A stretch of 64,000 nucleotides of DNA from contig NZ_PYVZ01000011.1 of NCBI RefSeq assembly GCF_003056405.1, positions 1 to 64,000 of the forward strand, in the 5' to 3' direction. Positions within the stretch are counted from its first letter, which is position 1. Each line of letters opens with the position of its first letter. The notes under the pieces are model-generated. The model was not told the origin of the DNA. It made no database searches and saw only the letters and a list, made by a program, of their open reading frames with translations. Both the position numbers and the translations under genes were made by a program. Positions 8,353 to 19,120 of the stretch are shown here, piece after piece. Source of the stretch: Devosia indica (GTDB lineage: Bacteria; Pseudomonadota; Alphaproteobacteria; Rhizobiales; Devosiaceae).

Positions 8353-9531
8353 ATGAAACGGTTCGTCCTGTGTTGTCTGGTTAGCCTCGTTGTCCTGGCC
8401 GATTTCGGCCCGGCCTGGGCGCAGCCGCTCACGGATGACCGCATGCTGGTGGCCCAGGCCGAGCAGCCGCGCCGCCGCACGCTGTTCGACCTGCTGTTTG
8501 GCGAAGAGCCCGAACCCGCCCCGCAGGTGCGCCAGACCCAGCCACGCCAGCAGGCCGCGCCGGCACCGGCCGCTGCCCTGCCGCCACCCAAGCCCGCCAT
8601 CGACAAGGCAGAGGACGCCACGCGCCTTGCGGTATTCGGCGATTCGCTGGCCATTGACCTGGCCAGAGCGCTGGAGCGCTTTTACGCCGAAGACCCCAAT
8701 CTGGTGGTCGTCGAACAGGGGGTCAGTGCATCAGGTTTCGTGCGCGATGATTATTTCGATTGGAACGCGGCGCTGGCCGAGCAGATTGCTGCAGACAGTT
8801 TTGATCTGGCGGTGGTGATTATCGGCATCAATGACAATCAGGATCTCAACACCGGCGGCCAATCCTACGAGCCGCTGAGCGAAGGCTGGACCAGTGCCTA
8901 TCAGGCCCGGCTCAACACGTTTCTCGAGCAGTTGCGGGCGGCGCGCAAACCGGTGATCTGGATGGGCATGCCGCCCATGTCGCGCAGCCAGTATTCGGCG
9001 GCGATCAGCCAGATCAGCGCCTTGCACCGGCTGGCAGCGTTTTCCGGGGGCGCTGAGTATCTCGACATTTTTGATCGCTTTGCCGATGAGGAGGGGAAAT
9101 ACACCTCCCATGGTCCAGATGTGAACGGGCAGAATGCGCGCATGCGCAAGGATGACGGCATTCATTTTTCGTCGGCCGGCTCGGACAAGCTGGCTTTCTA
9201 TATCAGCCAGGCGATGCGCAGCTTTTATCGCGGCGGCCGGGTGAGCGTGGCCGTGGTCGATCCGCTGCAAGGGACCGATGCGGCGGCCATGCTGCGCCCG
9301 CCCTTCCAGGGTCTGGGGCAGATCCGACTGCTTGAAGTGGCCGGCACGGTGATGCCGCTGGGCCGGGCGCCGGAACGGGCCGGCGACCTGCTGACGGCCG
9401 GTGCGCCGATCAGTACGCCGGCCGCATTTCCGCTTGAGAGCCTGCTTGAGGCACCGGTCGGCCGTGTCGATGCCTTCGGTGTCGGTGTTTCACCCGCAAG
9501 CGAAGCCGAGCCGGTCAACAGCGCGCGCTAA
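8353..9531 (+). CDS. SGNH/GDSL hydrolase, DUF459 type, exported
   Basis: The 392-aa product has a signal peptide (to about AWA at 23), a proline/alanine-rich linker (50-85) and an SGNH hydrolase domain with the nucleophile Ser98 in FGDSLA, a GIND block and the catalytic DGIHFSS pair. DUF459 (COG2845) proteins are periplasmic and are thought to act on acyl groups of cell-surface polymers; the substrate here is unknown. ATG 8353 was chosen because GGAA lies 6 nt upstream; a nearby ATG at 8347 is possible. It ends inside the small convergent gene at 9528. Confidence 0.85.
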   Translation: MKRFVLCCLVSLVVLADFGPAWAQPLTDDRMLVAQAEQPRRRTLFDLLFGEEPEPAPQVRQTQPRQQAAPAPAAALPPPKPAIDKAEDATRLAVFGDSLAIDLARALERFYAEDPNLVVVEQGVSASGFVRDDYFDWNAALAEQIAADSFDLAVVIIGINDNQDLNTGGQSYEPLSEGWTSAYQARLNTFLEQLRAARKPVIWMGMPPMSRSQYSAAISQISALHRLAAFSGGAEYLDIFDRFADEEGKYTSHGPDVNGQNARMRKDDGIHFSSAGSDKLAFYISQAMRSFYRGGRVSVAVVDPLQGTDAAAMLRPPFQGLGQIRLLEVAGTVMPLGRAPERAGDLLTAGAPISTPAAFPLESLLEAPVGRVDAFGVGVSPASEAEPVNSAR

Positions 9532-9641
9532 AGCGTGGCGGTAATCGGGGTGAGCATTTCGGAGCGGACGGCACCGGTTCCGGCCACGCTTGTGGCCATG
9601 ATGGCAAAGATCAGCAAAGCCAGGGCAGCAGCGAGACGCAT
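9528..9641 (-). CDS. Small single-span membrane peptide, 37 aa
   Basis: The ORF has ATG at 9641, an AGGGA ribosome-binding site about 10 nt upstream, and encodes one hydrophobic helix (LAAALALLIFAIMATSVAG) followed by a short polar tail ending TPITATL. Its stop overlaps the stop of the convergent SGNH gene by 4 bases. About 70 bp upstream is a perfect CtrA box (9711-9725), which favours a real, cell-cycle-regulated gene. The helix could also be read as an uncleaved signal anchor. I recognise no family. Confidence 0.55.
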   Translation of the reverse strand: MRLAAALALLIFAIMATSVAGTGAVRSEMLTPITATL

Positions 9642-9710
9642 ATGGAAAAATCCCTATCCGTAGACCTGCGCTATTCCTGCGTCCGGATACGTCACGGTGC
9701 AATCACAGCG

Positions 9711-9725
9711 TTAAGACTTGCTTAA
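9711..9725 (-). promoter_or_regulatory. Perfect CtrA box (TTAA-N7-TTAA)
   Basis: TTAAGACTTGCTTAA matches the full CtrA consensus. It lies between marC and the 37-aa peptide gene and is placed so that it could control the small gene starting at 9641, or marC's downstream region not at all. Motif evidence only. Confidence 0.5.
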
Positions 9726-9762
9726 CGCCGACAATTTTCAGCAAATTAGCGGCATTGGCCGC

Positions 9763-10389
9763 CTAGCCGCCCAACAGGCCGCTGGCCTTGATGCCATCGA
9801 AGACGAATTGCACCGCAAGAGCGGCGAGCAGAATGCCGACAACGCGCGAGACCACCGACAGTCCGGTAAGGCCGAGCAGGCGCTGGATCGGGATCGCGAT
9901 GAGAAGGGTCAGCCAGCACAGGGCCAGGATCACCACGATGGCCGCCAGCACCAGCCAGAATTCGAGATCGGTGGTCGCCCCGGTGGTGAGCAGGATAACG
10001 GCGGAGATTGCGCCGGGTCCAGCCATCAGCGGCATGGCCAGGGGAAACACCGAAATGTCCTGGCTCTGGCGCGCTTCGAGCTCTTCTTCGTCCGTTGTCC
10101 CGGTGCCGCCAGAATGGCGGGCAAACACCATGTCGATGGCAATCAGCAGCAGCAGGACGCCACCAGCGGTGCGCAGGGCAGGAATGGTGATGCCGAACAC
10201 ATCCAGAATCGCATTGCCCAACACGGCAAAGAACAACAGGATCGCCAGCGCGATCAGCACGCCGCGCGTGGCAAAGGTGCGGCGCTGGGCCGGCGTATTG
10301 TCCTTGGTCAGCGCGGCAAAGATGAAGGCGATATCGGCCACACCGACAGTGGCGAACAGCGTGGCAAACGCGACGAGAAAAGTGTTCAT
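9763..10389 (-). CDS. marC: MarC family integral membrane protein
   Basis: A 208-aa protein with six predicted hydrophobic helices and the family landmarks FATVGVADIAFIF near the N-terminus, LRTAGGVLLLL, PLAMPLMAGPGAIS and GLTGLSVVSRVVGILLAALA. MarC proteins are found widely; the early link to multiple antibiotic resistance was not confirmed and the transport substrate is unknown. ATG at 10389 has GGGGAG 6 nt upstream. It stands alone, 58 bp after the DUF2283 gene. Confidence 0.9.
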   Translation of the reverse strand: MNTFLVAFATLFATVGVADIAFIFAALTKDNTPAQRRTFATRGVLIALAILLFFAVLGNAILDVFGITIPALRTAGGVLLLLIAIDMVFARHSGGTGTTDEEELEARQSQDISVFPLAMPLMAGPGAISAVILLTTGATTDLEFWLVLAAIVVILALCWLTLLIAIPIQRLLGLTGLSVVSRVVGILLAALAVQFVFDGIKASGLLGG

Positions 10390-10447
10390 GCAAGCTCCCC
10401 AGCCCAAGCCACAGCACTAGGGCATTTGCGCAGCCGCGCCAACCCTG

Positions 10448-10672
10448 TCAGCGGCGTCGCTCCGGACGATTGGGCGGGAGACTCTGTGCGAGCAAAGCGG
10501 CAGGAAGCTTCTTGTTCGCCCCTAGAACTTCCATCCCAATAATACACCCGTCCCTGTCGTAGTCAAAAACCACACCGCGTGAGACTTCTTCACTTTCCTG
10601 CACAGGCCCCGTCGAGAAATAGATATAGGCTGCGTCGGCCTCGGGGTCGTAGGTAACAATTGGTCCGCTCAC
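10448..10672 (-). CDS. DUF2283 family small protein
   Basis: A 74-aa protein with the DUF2283 pattern: [12 protein letters not shown], then a charged turn, [20 protein letters not shown]. The function of the family is unknown; members are often encoded next to toxin-like or metabolic genes. Its ATG overlaps the gshB stop by 4 bases, so it is translationally coupled to glutathione synthetase. Confidence 0.85.
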   Translation of the reverse strand: MSGPIVTYDPEADAAYIYFSTGPVQESEEVSRGVVFDYDRDGCIIGMEVLGANKKLPAALLAQSLPPNRPERRR

Positions 10673-11619
10673 TTTGGCCTCCGCCGCTTCTCGATCGCGT
10701 CCCAGATCAGCACCGCAATATCGGGTCCGCCGAAGCGTTTGATTTCGCGGATGCCGGTGGGGGAGGTGACGTTGATCTCGGTGAGATAGCCACCGATGAC
10801 GTCGATGCCGACAAAGATCATGTCGCGCTCTTTCAGCGCCGGGGCAATGGTGGCGCAGATTTCCTTTTCGCGCTCGGTCAGCGGCGAGAGCTCGGGGCGT
10901 CCGCCCACATGCATGTTGGAGCGCGCCTCGCCATCGGCGGGAATGCGGTTGAGACCCATCACCGGCTCGCCATCAATGATGATGATGCGCTTGTCGCCCT
11001 GGCGCACATCGGGCAGGTAGCGCTGCACCATGAAGGGTTCGCGATAATTGGCCTCGAACAGCTCGAGCAGGCTGGCCAGATTGTGGTCGCCCTCCTGGAT
11101 GAAGAACACGCCGGCCCCGCCATTGCCGTAAAGCGGCTTGACGATGATATTGCCGTGTTCCTTTCGGAACGCCCGGATCTCAGCCCGGTCGCGCGTCACC
11201 AGGGTCGGCGGCATCAATTCGGGGAACTCCGTCACCAGGATCTTTTCGGGCGCATTGCGCACCGCGGCAGGCGGATTGACCACCAGGGTGTTGGGATGAA
11301 TGCGCTCGAGCAGATGGGTGAGCGTGATATAGTTCATGTCAAAGGGCGGGTCCTGGCGCATCAGCACCACGTCCTGGGTGGACAGGTCCACCCGTGCGGC
11401 TTCGCCCAGGGTGAAGTGCTCACCCTTTTGCGCGTCGCTCACCGTGACTTTCTGGCAGAGGGCGCTCACCACGTTGCCATTCAGCGACAGCGTATCGGGG
11501 GTGTAGTGCAGCAGTTCATGCCCGCGCGCCTGGGCTTCGAGCATCATGGCGAAGGTGGAATCGCCGGTCGGGTTGATGGTGGCAATATGGTCCATCTGGA
11601 CGGCGACTTTGAGCGACAT
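10669..11619 (-). CDS. gshB: Glutathione synthetase
   Basis: GshB joins gamma-glutamylcysteine and glycine using ATP. The 316-aa product shows the GSH-synthetase N-domain ([17 protein letters not shown]) and the ATP-grasp domain with [28 protein letters not shown] and the metal-binding [12 protein letters not shown] 11619 gives the usual [10 protein letters not shown] start; an earlier in-frame start would run into yraN. It follows yraN and rsmI on the same strand, an order common in Proteobacteria. Confidence 0.95.
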   Translation of the reverse strand: MSLKVAVQMDHIATINPTGDSTFAMMLEAQARGHELLHYTPDTLSLNGNVVSALCQKVTVSDAQKGEHFTLGEAARVDLSTQDVVLMRQDPPFDMNYITLTHLLERIHPNTLVVNPPAAVRNAPEKILVTEFPELMPPTLVTRDRAEIRAFRKEHGNIIVKPLYGNGGAGVFFIQEGDHNLASLLELFEANYREPFMVQRYLPDVRQGDKRIIIIDGEPVMGLNRIPADGEARSNMHVGGRPELSPLTEREKEICATIAPALKERDMIFVGIDVIGGYLTEINVTSPTGIREIKRFGGPDIAVLIWDAIEKRRRPK

Positions 11620-11627
11620 GGCAAGAC

Positions 11628-12014
11628 TCACGCTGCGGGAAAGGCGTTGATGAGATGGCGTGGCCAGCGCCAGGGTGCAAGGAAAATCACGTCGAAACGG
11701 AAGTCCTTGCCAGATTCGGCCGGGTGGCGCGCCTGCCAATATTGGGCAGCGCGGGTGATGCGGCGGCGATTGATCGCAGCATGGGTCACATGCTCATCAG
11801 CGTTGCGGGCCCGCGCCTTGACCTCGACAAAAACGATGGTGCCGGCCCGCTCGACCACCAGGTCGATCTCGCCCATCGGGGTTTTGAAGCGGCGCTGGCG
11901 CAGGCGATAGAATTTCAATTGCAGGAACAGGGCGGCCAGCATTTCGCCGCGATGGCCAGCCCGTTCGGCGGCAATGCGCCGCTCACTGGGCGTTTTTGAG
12001 GGCGAGCGCGGCAT
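11628..12014 (-). CDS. yraN: UPF0102 (YraN) family protein
   Basis: A 128-aa protein of the restriction-endonuclease-like fold: the signature [21 protein letters not shown] contains the D and E-x-K residues of the PD-(D/E)XK superfamily. The function of YraN is not established. The start at 12014 (or ATG at 12017) overlaps the 3' end of rsmI by about 30 bp. The rsmI-yraN-gshB arrangement supports the call. Confidence 0.88.
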   Translation of the reverse strand: MPRSPSKTPSERRIAAERAGHRGEMLAALFLQLKFYRLRQRRFKTPMGEIDLVVERAGTIVFVEVKARARNADEHVTHAAINRRRITRAAQYWQARHPAESGKDFRFDVIFLAPWRWPRHLINAFPAA

Positions 12015-12870
12015 CATAGACTTCCTTGCGCTTGAGGCCGAACCGCGTTGCGATCTCGTCGACCGCAGCGCGCAGCGGCTGTCCGGCCATGGCCTCGGAG
12101 AGGGCAGCCTGCCAATCCTCGGCAGATGGCGCACTGGGTTCGGCGGCGCCTGCCACGATAATGACCGCCTCGCCCTTGGTGCTCTCCTCGCTGAATTGGC
12201 CGGCCAAGTCGGCAAGCGACCCGCGAAAGGTGCGTTCAAAGCGCTTGGTCAGTTCAAGCGAGACGGCCGCCTGCCGGTTGCCCAGCACGTCGTGCATGCC
12301 GGCAAGGCAGGCGGCGAGGCGACGGGGTGATTCGTAGAACACCAGCGTTTCACGTGAATCCTTGAGTTTTTCCAGTGCATTGGTGCGGGCCCCGCCCTTG
12401 GGCGGCAGGAAGCCGTGAAAGGTGAAGGCATCGGTGGGCAGGCCGGCCACCACCAGCGCCGAGAGCAGCGCCGATGCGCCGGGGATGGGAAAGACCGGCA
12501 GGGCCTGTTCGGCCAGCGCCCGGATGAGCGGGAAACCGGGATCGGAGAGCAGCGGGGTGCCGGCATCGGAAATCAGGGCAATGGCCGCCCCGGCCGCCAC
12601 GCGCGATGCGATCGCCTCTGCCTTGTCGCGCTCATTGTGCTCATGCAACGCCTGGCGCCGGCCCTTGATGCCGTAATGGTCGAGCAATTTGGCCGAAGTG
12701 CGCGTGTCTTCGCACAGCACCAGCTCGGCGCCGGCCAGGGTTTCGAGCGCACGCAGGGTGATGTCACGCAGATTGCCGATGGGCGTCGCCACGACATAAA
12801 GGCCCGGCGCCAAGGGCGGGGCTTCGAACCTGGTGCCGGCAATGAAATAGTCCCTATGCGCCTCACTCAT
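11983..12870 (-). CDS. rsmI: 16S rRNA (cytidine1402-2'-O)-methyltransferase
   Basis: RsmI (295 aa) 2'-O-methylates C1402 of 16S rRNA with S-adenosylmethionine. Family motifs are YVVATPIGNLRDITLRALE at the N-terminus, CEDTRTSAKLL, SDAGTPLLSDPG, PGASALLSAL and FYESPRRL. ATG 12870 is the preferred start; ATGs at 12879-12897 also fit. The gene contains a ParB-type palindrome at 12347-12360, which encodes part of DSRETL. It is divergent from the lpoA-like gene, as in the enterobacterial yraL-lpoA-yraN neighbourhood. Confidence 0.93.
   Translation of the reverse strand: MSEAHRDYFIAGTRFEAPPLAPGLYVVATPIGNLRDITLRALETLAGAELVLCEDTRTSAKLLDHYGIKGRRQALHEHNERDKAEAIASRVAAGAAIALISDAGTPLLSDPGFPLIRALAEQALPVFPIPGASALLSALVVAGLPTDAFTFHGFLPPKGGARTNALEKLKDSRETLVFYESPRRLAACLAGMHDVLGNRQAAVSLELTKRFERTFRGSLADLAGQFSEESTKGEAVIIVAGAAEPSAPSAEDWQAALSEAMAGQPLRAAVDEIATRFGLKRKEVYDAALALKNAQ
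12347..12360 (-). promoter_or_regulatory. parS-like site inside rsmI
   Basis: GTTTCACGTGAATC, core TTCACGTGAA, one base from the parS palindrome GTTTCACGTGAAAC. The changed arm makes a GANTC site (GAATC). It is about 35 kb left of the proposed origin. Confidence 0.6.
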
Positions 12871-12955
12871 CGCCTGCCCCATACGCATCTCAAACATTGG
12901 TTAACCATATGCGGCGACCTTGTTAACACATTGTGAGGATTTGAAACGGCATCGC

Positions 12956-14185
12956 ATGGAAATGGGGGACAAAGGGGCAAGATGGAGCCGCCGCGCGGCC
13001 TTGGCGGGTCTGGCCTCGGCGCTGGCCGCCTGTTCTCCGGGTTCGCTGCAATGGGGGTCGCGCTCCTTCTCGCTGCCCTGGGCCGGTGATGGCGCCAACA
13101 CTGGCGGCCTGTCCCCGATCGCCAGTGCCCCCAAGGAACAGTTCGGGCGCGGTCGCGTCAATGTGGCGCTCTTGCTGCCGCTCTCGGGCAATGCGGCGCT
13201 GAGCCAGTTGGGCACGGCGCTGGCCAATGCGTCAAAGCTCGCTATTGGGTTCATCGAGGCCAATCCCAATATCGGCGAGAACATCACCATCTCGCTGCGC
13301 GATACTGGCGACAGCGCGGCGGGGGCCACCAGCGCCGCCAATGCCGCCGTGGCCGATGGCGCCAAGCTGATCCTGGGGCCGGTGACGGCCGAACAGGTGA
13401 GCGCCGCCGGGGCGGCAGCGCGGGCGGCCAATATTCCGCTGATCGGTTTTGCCAATAACAGCGCGGTCGCCATGCCGGGCGTCTATGTGCTCAACGTGCT
13501 GCCCGAAACCGAAATGAAGCGCGCAGTGCGCTATCTGCGCGATCAGGGGCGGCGCGGGCCAGCGGGCATTTTTCCGGCAACGCCCTATGGCGAGGCCCTG
13601 GCCACGGCCTTCCGGCAACAGGCCATTGCCGCCGGGTTCAATCCCGGCGCGGTCTATACCTTTTCCAATATCAGCGAAGCCCAGCAGATCGTCGACCAGG
13701 CCAGGCCGCTGATCGAACGCGGCGCGATCGATGCCCTCGTCATGCCCGACCGGGCCAGCGCCCCGACCTTTGCCAGCTTGTTGGCACAGGCCGGCGCCAC
13801 CCCTGAAACGGTGCAATTGGTCGGCTCGGCCGATTGGGCCAATGACCCCGCATTGCTGGGCAATCCGGCGCTGGCCGGAGCGATCTTCCCGGCGGTGGAC
13901 GAGGCCGGGCTCAATGCCATTCGCGCCGATTATGCGGCGCGCTTTGGCGGCAATCCGCCGCAAATGGCCACCATTGCCTATACCGCCACGATCCTGGCCA
14001 ATGTGAACACCCTCTCGCTGGCCACCCCGCCTTACGAGGCGAGCCTGCTCACCAACCCCGCCGGTTTTGCCGGGCGCGACGGCCTGTTCCGGCTCTATGC
14101 CAATGGGCGGAGCGACTATGCGCTGGTGATCCGGCAGATCAGTGCGGGCGGGGTGACGCGCCCGGTGGATGGGGCGAAGCTTTAG
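12956..14185 (+). CDS. Penicillin-binding protein activator (LpoA-like) lipoprotein
   Basis: The 409-aa product has a lipobox LAAC with Cys26 after a twin-Arg-containing signal (WSRRAALAGLA), then a periplasmic-binding-protein fold of type I (about 60-400) starting VNVALLLPLSGNAALSQLG and including LILGPVTAEQV. The C-terminal half of E. coli LpoA, the outer-membrane activator of PBP1a, has this fold. Adjacent rsmI and yraN are the neighbours of lpoA in Gammaproteobacteria, which supports orthology, but the N-terminal TPR half is missing. The gene is divergent from rsmI across an 85-bp gap with two GTTAAC palindromes. Confidence 0.75.
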   Translation: MEMGDKGARWSRRAALAGLASALAACSPGSLQWGSRSFSLPWAGDGANTGGLSPIASAPKEQFGRGRVNVALLLPLSGNAALSQLGTALANASKLAIGFIEANPNIGENITISLRDTGDSAAGATSAANAAVADGAKLILGPVTAEQVSAAGAAARAANIPLIGFANNSAVAMPGVYVLNVLPETEMKRAVRYLRDQGRRGPAGIFPATPYGEALATAFRQQAIAAGFNPGAVYTFSNISEAQQIVDQARPLIERGAIDALVMPDRASAPTFASLLAQAGATPETVQLVGSADWANDPALLGNPALAGAIFPAVDEAGLNAIRADYAARFGGNPPQMATIAYTATILANVNTLSLATPPYEASLLTNPAGFAGRDGLFRLYANGRSDYALVIRQISAGGVTRPVDGAKL

Positions 14186-14817
14186 CCGAGGATATCCCGG
14201 CTCTGGATGCGGCTGACCCCTGCCGCTTCCATATCGGCCCAGGCCTGTTCCAGAGACCCGTTGGCATCGATGGCGCGGGTGGCGTCTTCGATGACGGTGA
14301 CGTCAAAGCCCCCGGCGGCCCCGTCCAGCGCCGTCCAGGCGACACAGAAATCGGTGGCCAGCCCCACCACGAACAACCGTCCCACATCGCGTTCGTTGAG
14401 ATAGCCGGCCAGGCCGGTCAAGGTTTCGCGGTCCGCCTCCTGGAAGCCCGAATAGCTGTCAATGGCCCGGTTGTAGCCCTTGCGGATGATGAGCTGGGCA
14501 TGGGGTATGTTGAGATCCCGGCTGAGCTCGGCACCCTTGGTCTGCCACACGCAATGGTCCGGCCAGAGCACCTGGGTGCCATAGTCGAGTTCGATTGTCT
14601 CGAAGGGCGCCTTGCCCGCATGCTGGCTGGCAAAGGAAATATGGTCGACCGGGTGCCAGTCCTGGGTGAGCACGACATTGCTGAACCGGCCCGCCAGCTT
14701 GTTGACCAGCGGCACGATCTCGTCGCCCCCCGCCACCGCCAGGCTGCCGCCAGGCAGGAAATCATATTGCACATCGACAACGACAAGCACGTCTTGGGGC
14801 GTAATGGCAGTGGTCAT
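14182..14817 (-). CDS. pncA: Nicotinamidase
   Basis: PncA (211 aa) deamidates nicotinamide to nicotinate in NAD salvage. The catalytic triad is D15 (VDVQYDF), K113 and C158 (ATDFCVAW); the metal site is D53-W-H55 and H59 in DWHPVDH. The stop codon overlaps that of the convergent lpoA-like gene by 4 bases, and the start is within 4 bases of the pabBC stop, which suggests cotranscription with pabBC. Confidence 0.95.
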   Translation of the reverse strand: MTTAITPQDVLVVVDVQYDFLPGGSLAVAGGDEIVPLVNKLAGRFSNVVLTQDWHPVDHISFASQHAGKAPFETIELDYGTQVLWPDHCVWQTKGAELSRDLNIPHAQLIIRKGYNRAIDSYSGFQEADRETLTGLAGYLNERDVGRLFVVGLATDFCVAWTALDGAAGGFDVTVIEDATRAIDANGSLEQAWADMEAAGVSRIQSRDILG

Positions 14818-16598
14818 GCGTCAGGATTCTCCAGCTCTACCCATTCGGCCCGGACCAGTCCGCGCACCGAATTGCCCAGCCAGATTGCATCGGCGGCGCG
14901 CAGATCGGCAAGCCCGAGCACGCGCTCTTCTGCCTGGCCGGTGGCGAGCAGCTCGGCACGCAGCGTGCCGGGCAGCACGCCGGAGGTCAGCGGCGGGGTG
15001 AAGAGCCGGTCCCCGCGCTTGATGAACAGGTTGGTAAACGAGCCCTCGGTTACTTCGCCGCGTTCATTGGTGAACACCAGCTCATCCAGGCCATGCGCCT
15101 CATGGGCCCGCTGGCGCGGCGCGTCATAAAAGGCACGATTGGTGGTCTTGTGCGCCAGCCAGATGCTGGCAGAATCCAACGCCTCTGTGGCAATGGCGAA
15201 GCGGAATTTGTCCGGGGTGGGCGGCAGCGGCACGGCGCCGAGGTCGAAGCCGTCGTCGGACAAGGTGAGCCGCACCCGCATGGGTCCGGTCCAGTCCAGG
15301 GCATGCGCGGCCAGGCAGGCCAGGGCCCCCTCGCGCGTCGCCGTCAGGCCAAAATAGGCCGCCGAGGCGATCAGGCGATCAAGATGCCGATCCAGCAGCG
15401 CATAGCCGTCCTCCGGCGTCCATTTGAAGGTTTCGATCAGGGTGACCGGCGGGGCCGGGTCAGACAGGAAACTCAATTTGAGCAGGGCCTCCTCATATTC
15501 ATCGCGCGCTTCCGAATCCGCGACGATGCCGCCGCCAATGCCAATCTCGCCGCGCCCTTCGCTATCGATCACCGCCGTGCGGATAGCCACGTTGAAGGCA
15601 AAATCGCCGTTCGGGGCGAGATAGCCGATCGAGCCGGTATAGAGCCCGCGCGGGATCGCCTCGAGGGCGTGGATGATTTCCATCGCCCGCAGTTTTGGTG
15701 CGCCCGTGATCGAGCCGCAGGGAAAGAGATTTTCCAGCACCTCGACGAAACCCACACCCGGGCGGATTTGCGCCTTTATTCCCGAGGTCATGGTATGGAG
15801 GCTGCGATAGGTCTCAACGGTAAAGAGGTCCGTCACCGCAACCGAGCCGGTTCGGGCAATGCGGCCCAGATCGTTGCGCAGCAGGTCAACGATCATCAGG
15901 TTTTCCGCGCGGTTCTTTTCATCGGCGGCCAGGGCGGCCCGCCCGGCCGCGTCCTGGGCAAGGGTTGGCCCGCGCCGAAGCGTGCCCTTCATCGGCCGGG
16001 CGCTGAGCGCATCGGCAACCAAGGAGACAAACAGTTCGGGCGAGCGGGAGAGCACCTGGTGATCCCCGGCATCGAGATAGGCGCCATAGGCCGTCTGCTG
16101 GCTCTGCGCCAGGCGGCGATAGAGGCCCAGCGCATGCCCCTCAAGCATGAAGCGGGCCTTGAAGGTCAGATTGACCTGGTAGCTGTCGCCGGCGGCAATC
16201 AGCGCCTTGACCTGCTCGAAGGGTTTTTCATAGTCCGCAAAGCCGGAAACGGGGTTGACCGAAATGGCACGGCCATCGGGCGCCTCGGCCAGAAGCCGCC
16301 ATAGCTGGTCGGCCCCAAGCCGCTCTGGTGCCTGATAGAGTCCGAACCAGAGCAGCGGGGTCTTGCTCCGCGCAGGGAGCAGCGCTTCAAGCCGTTCCTC
16401 GAAAATATGGCCTAGCTCATAGGCCAGGTAGCCGGCGGCCCACAGCCCGTCCCGGCCGGCCTTGGCGATCCGTGTCAGGGCGGCCCTGGCCTCCGCAGCC
16501 GTATGGGCGACCAGCACCGCGCGCGGGGCGCGAAACAGCAGGTTCTGGCCATCAGGGTTCAGATTGTCATGCAGCAAAAGGGTGCCGGGCGTCATCAT
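14814..16598 (-). CDS. pabBC: Fused aminodeoxychorismate synthase component I / aminodeoxychorismate lyase
   Basis: The 594-aa protein combines two folate-pathway steps. Residues about 1-375 are PabB-like (chorismate-binding), with RPMKGTLRRG holding the key Lys, ENLMIVDLLRNDLGR, and PCGSITGAPKLRAMEII. Residues about 390-594 are PabC-like with the PLP lysine in HKTTNRAFYD and EVTEGSFTNLF. Together with a PabA glutaminase encoded elsewhere it turns chorismate into 4-aminobenzoate. This fusion is known from several alphaproteobacteria. The start at 16598 (MMTPGTLLLHD) has an alternative ATG one codon later. Confidence 0.92.
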   Translation of the reverse strand: MMTPGTLLLHDNLNPDGQNLLFRAPRAVLVAHTAAEARAALTRIAKAGRDGLWAAGYLAYELGHIFEERLEALLPARSKTPLLWFGLYQAPERLGADQLWRLLAEAPDGRAISVNPVSGFADYEKPFEQVKALIAAGDSYQVNLTFKARFMLEGHALGLYRRLAQSQQTAYGAYLDAGDHQVLSRSPELFVSLVADALSARPMKGTLRRGPTLAQDAAGRAALAADEKNRAENLMIVDLLRNDLGRIARTGSVAVTDLFTVETYRSLHTMTSGIKAQIRPGVGFVEVLENLFPCGSITGAPKLRAMEIIHALEAIPRGLYTGSIGYLAPNGDFAFNVAIRTAVIDSEGRGEIGIGGGIVADSEARDEYEEALLKLSFLSDPAPPVTLIETFKWTPEDGYALLDRHLDRLIASAAYFGLTATREGALACLAAHALDWTGPMRVRLTLSDDGFDLGAVPLPPTPDKFRFAIATEALDSASIWLAHKTTNRAFYDAPRQRAHEAHGLDELVFTNERGEVTEGSFTNLFIKRGDRLFTPPLTSGVLPGTLRAELLATGQAEERVLGLADLRAADAIWLGNSVRGLVRAEWVELENPDA

Positions 16599-16690
16599 GC
16601 TGCGCTCTTAGGCTGTTTGTTCGCCTTGGGGAATCATCCAATGCAGGCCGGTGCTTTGTCGAGGAAGCAGGAAATTCCCCAATACGCGCG

Positions 16691-16719
16691 CTTGAAGCGT
16701 TCATGACACCCCCCTATAT
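16691..16719 (+). promoter_or_regulatory. RpoH (sigma-32)-type promoter of dnaK
   Basis: CTTGAA (16691-16696) and CCTATAT (16713-16719) are separated by 16 bp, matching the alphaproteobacterial heat-shock pattern CTTG-N17/18-CYTATNT. It lies 123 bp upstream of the dnaK start. The rest of the 243-bp gap upstream of dnaK holds no gene. Confidence 0.65.
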
Positions 16720-16841
16720 ACGCCCCGAGGCCCCGCAAGGGGCGACTTCACAACCTATGAGGGACCCCGGCCCATCGGGCCAGGAAGCTGCTTTCCTTGA
16801 GAGGGCTTTAATCGCGGGTTCGCTGAGAAAGAGGCAGAGTA

Positions 16842-18758
<1,917 letters not shown>

Positions 18759-18780
18759 GGCTGGCTAGACTGAAATGACA

Positions 18781-18815
18781 AAGCCCCGGTGGAGACGCCG
18801 GGGCTTTTGTTTTGG
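18781..18815 (+). terminator. Rho-independent terminator of dnaK
   Basis: AAGCCCCGG / CCGGGGCTT stem (18781-18789 with 18798-18806) with a short loop and the T-run TTTTGTTTTG after it. It begins 22 bp downstream of the dnaK stop. Confidence 0.9.
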
Positions 18816-18878
18816 GTCCAAGCAGGATGAGTCCGGTAGTGACGGATGGGGATCGGCCATCCACCAGAATGGACACAG

Positions 18879-19120
18879 ACTTATCCTCGGGTCCAAAACG
18901 TGCGTCATAATCCCCCCATCACTCCCGCGCGGACGGACTGCAGCGAACTTTTGCGGGGGGAGCCGGTTGGGTGCTGGGTCGCTCCAGGGCCTGCCTGCTC
19001 GTTGGGTCACCTTGCGACGAGCGATCAATAGGGGCCACGACAGCAGGAGAAACCCGGTGTTCCGAGGCGGCGACGTCTCTATTTACTCTAGTTTACTGAG
19101 ACGCACGCGCCTCGGAACAC
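18879..19120. other. Structured intergenic element A (copy in dnaK-dnaJ gap)
   Basis: The 646-bp dnaK-dnaJ gap has no convincing long gene. It holds a conserved block (ACTTATCC-3-4 bp-CCAAAAC, 18879-18897) and, about 170 bp further, a two-step stem-loop: outer arms GTGTTCCGAGGCG (19057-19069) and CGCCTCGGAACAC (19108-19120), 4-nt internal loops, inner arms CGTCTC (19074-19079) and GAGACG (19098-19103), and an 18-nt loop containing TAGTTT. A homologous element with the same architecture lies at 38317-38567. Strand and function are unknown; a small RNA or a mobile palindromic repeat are both possible. Confidence 0.6.

Noticed and set aside
12900-12927. GTTAAC pair between rsmI and the lpoA-like gene as a CtrA site
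   Set aside because: Spacing between the TTAA units is 18 bp or so instead of 7, so it does not fit the CtrA consensus.
18841-19050. tRNA or other known RNA gene in the long gaps
   Set aside because: I found no T-loop (GGTTCGANTCC) with acceptor-stem pairing in any gap, and no rRNA sequence; the gaps hold repeats and structured elements instead.
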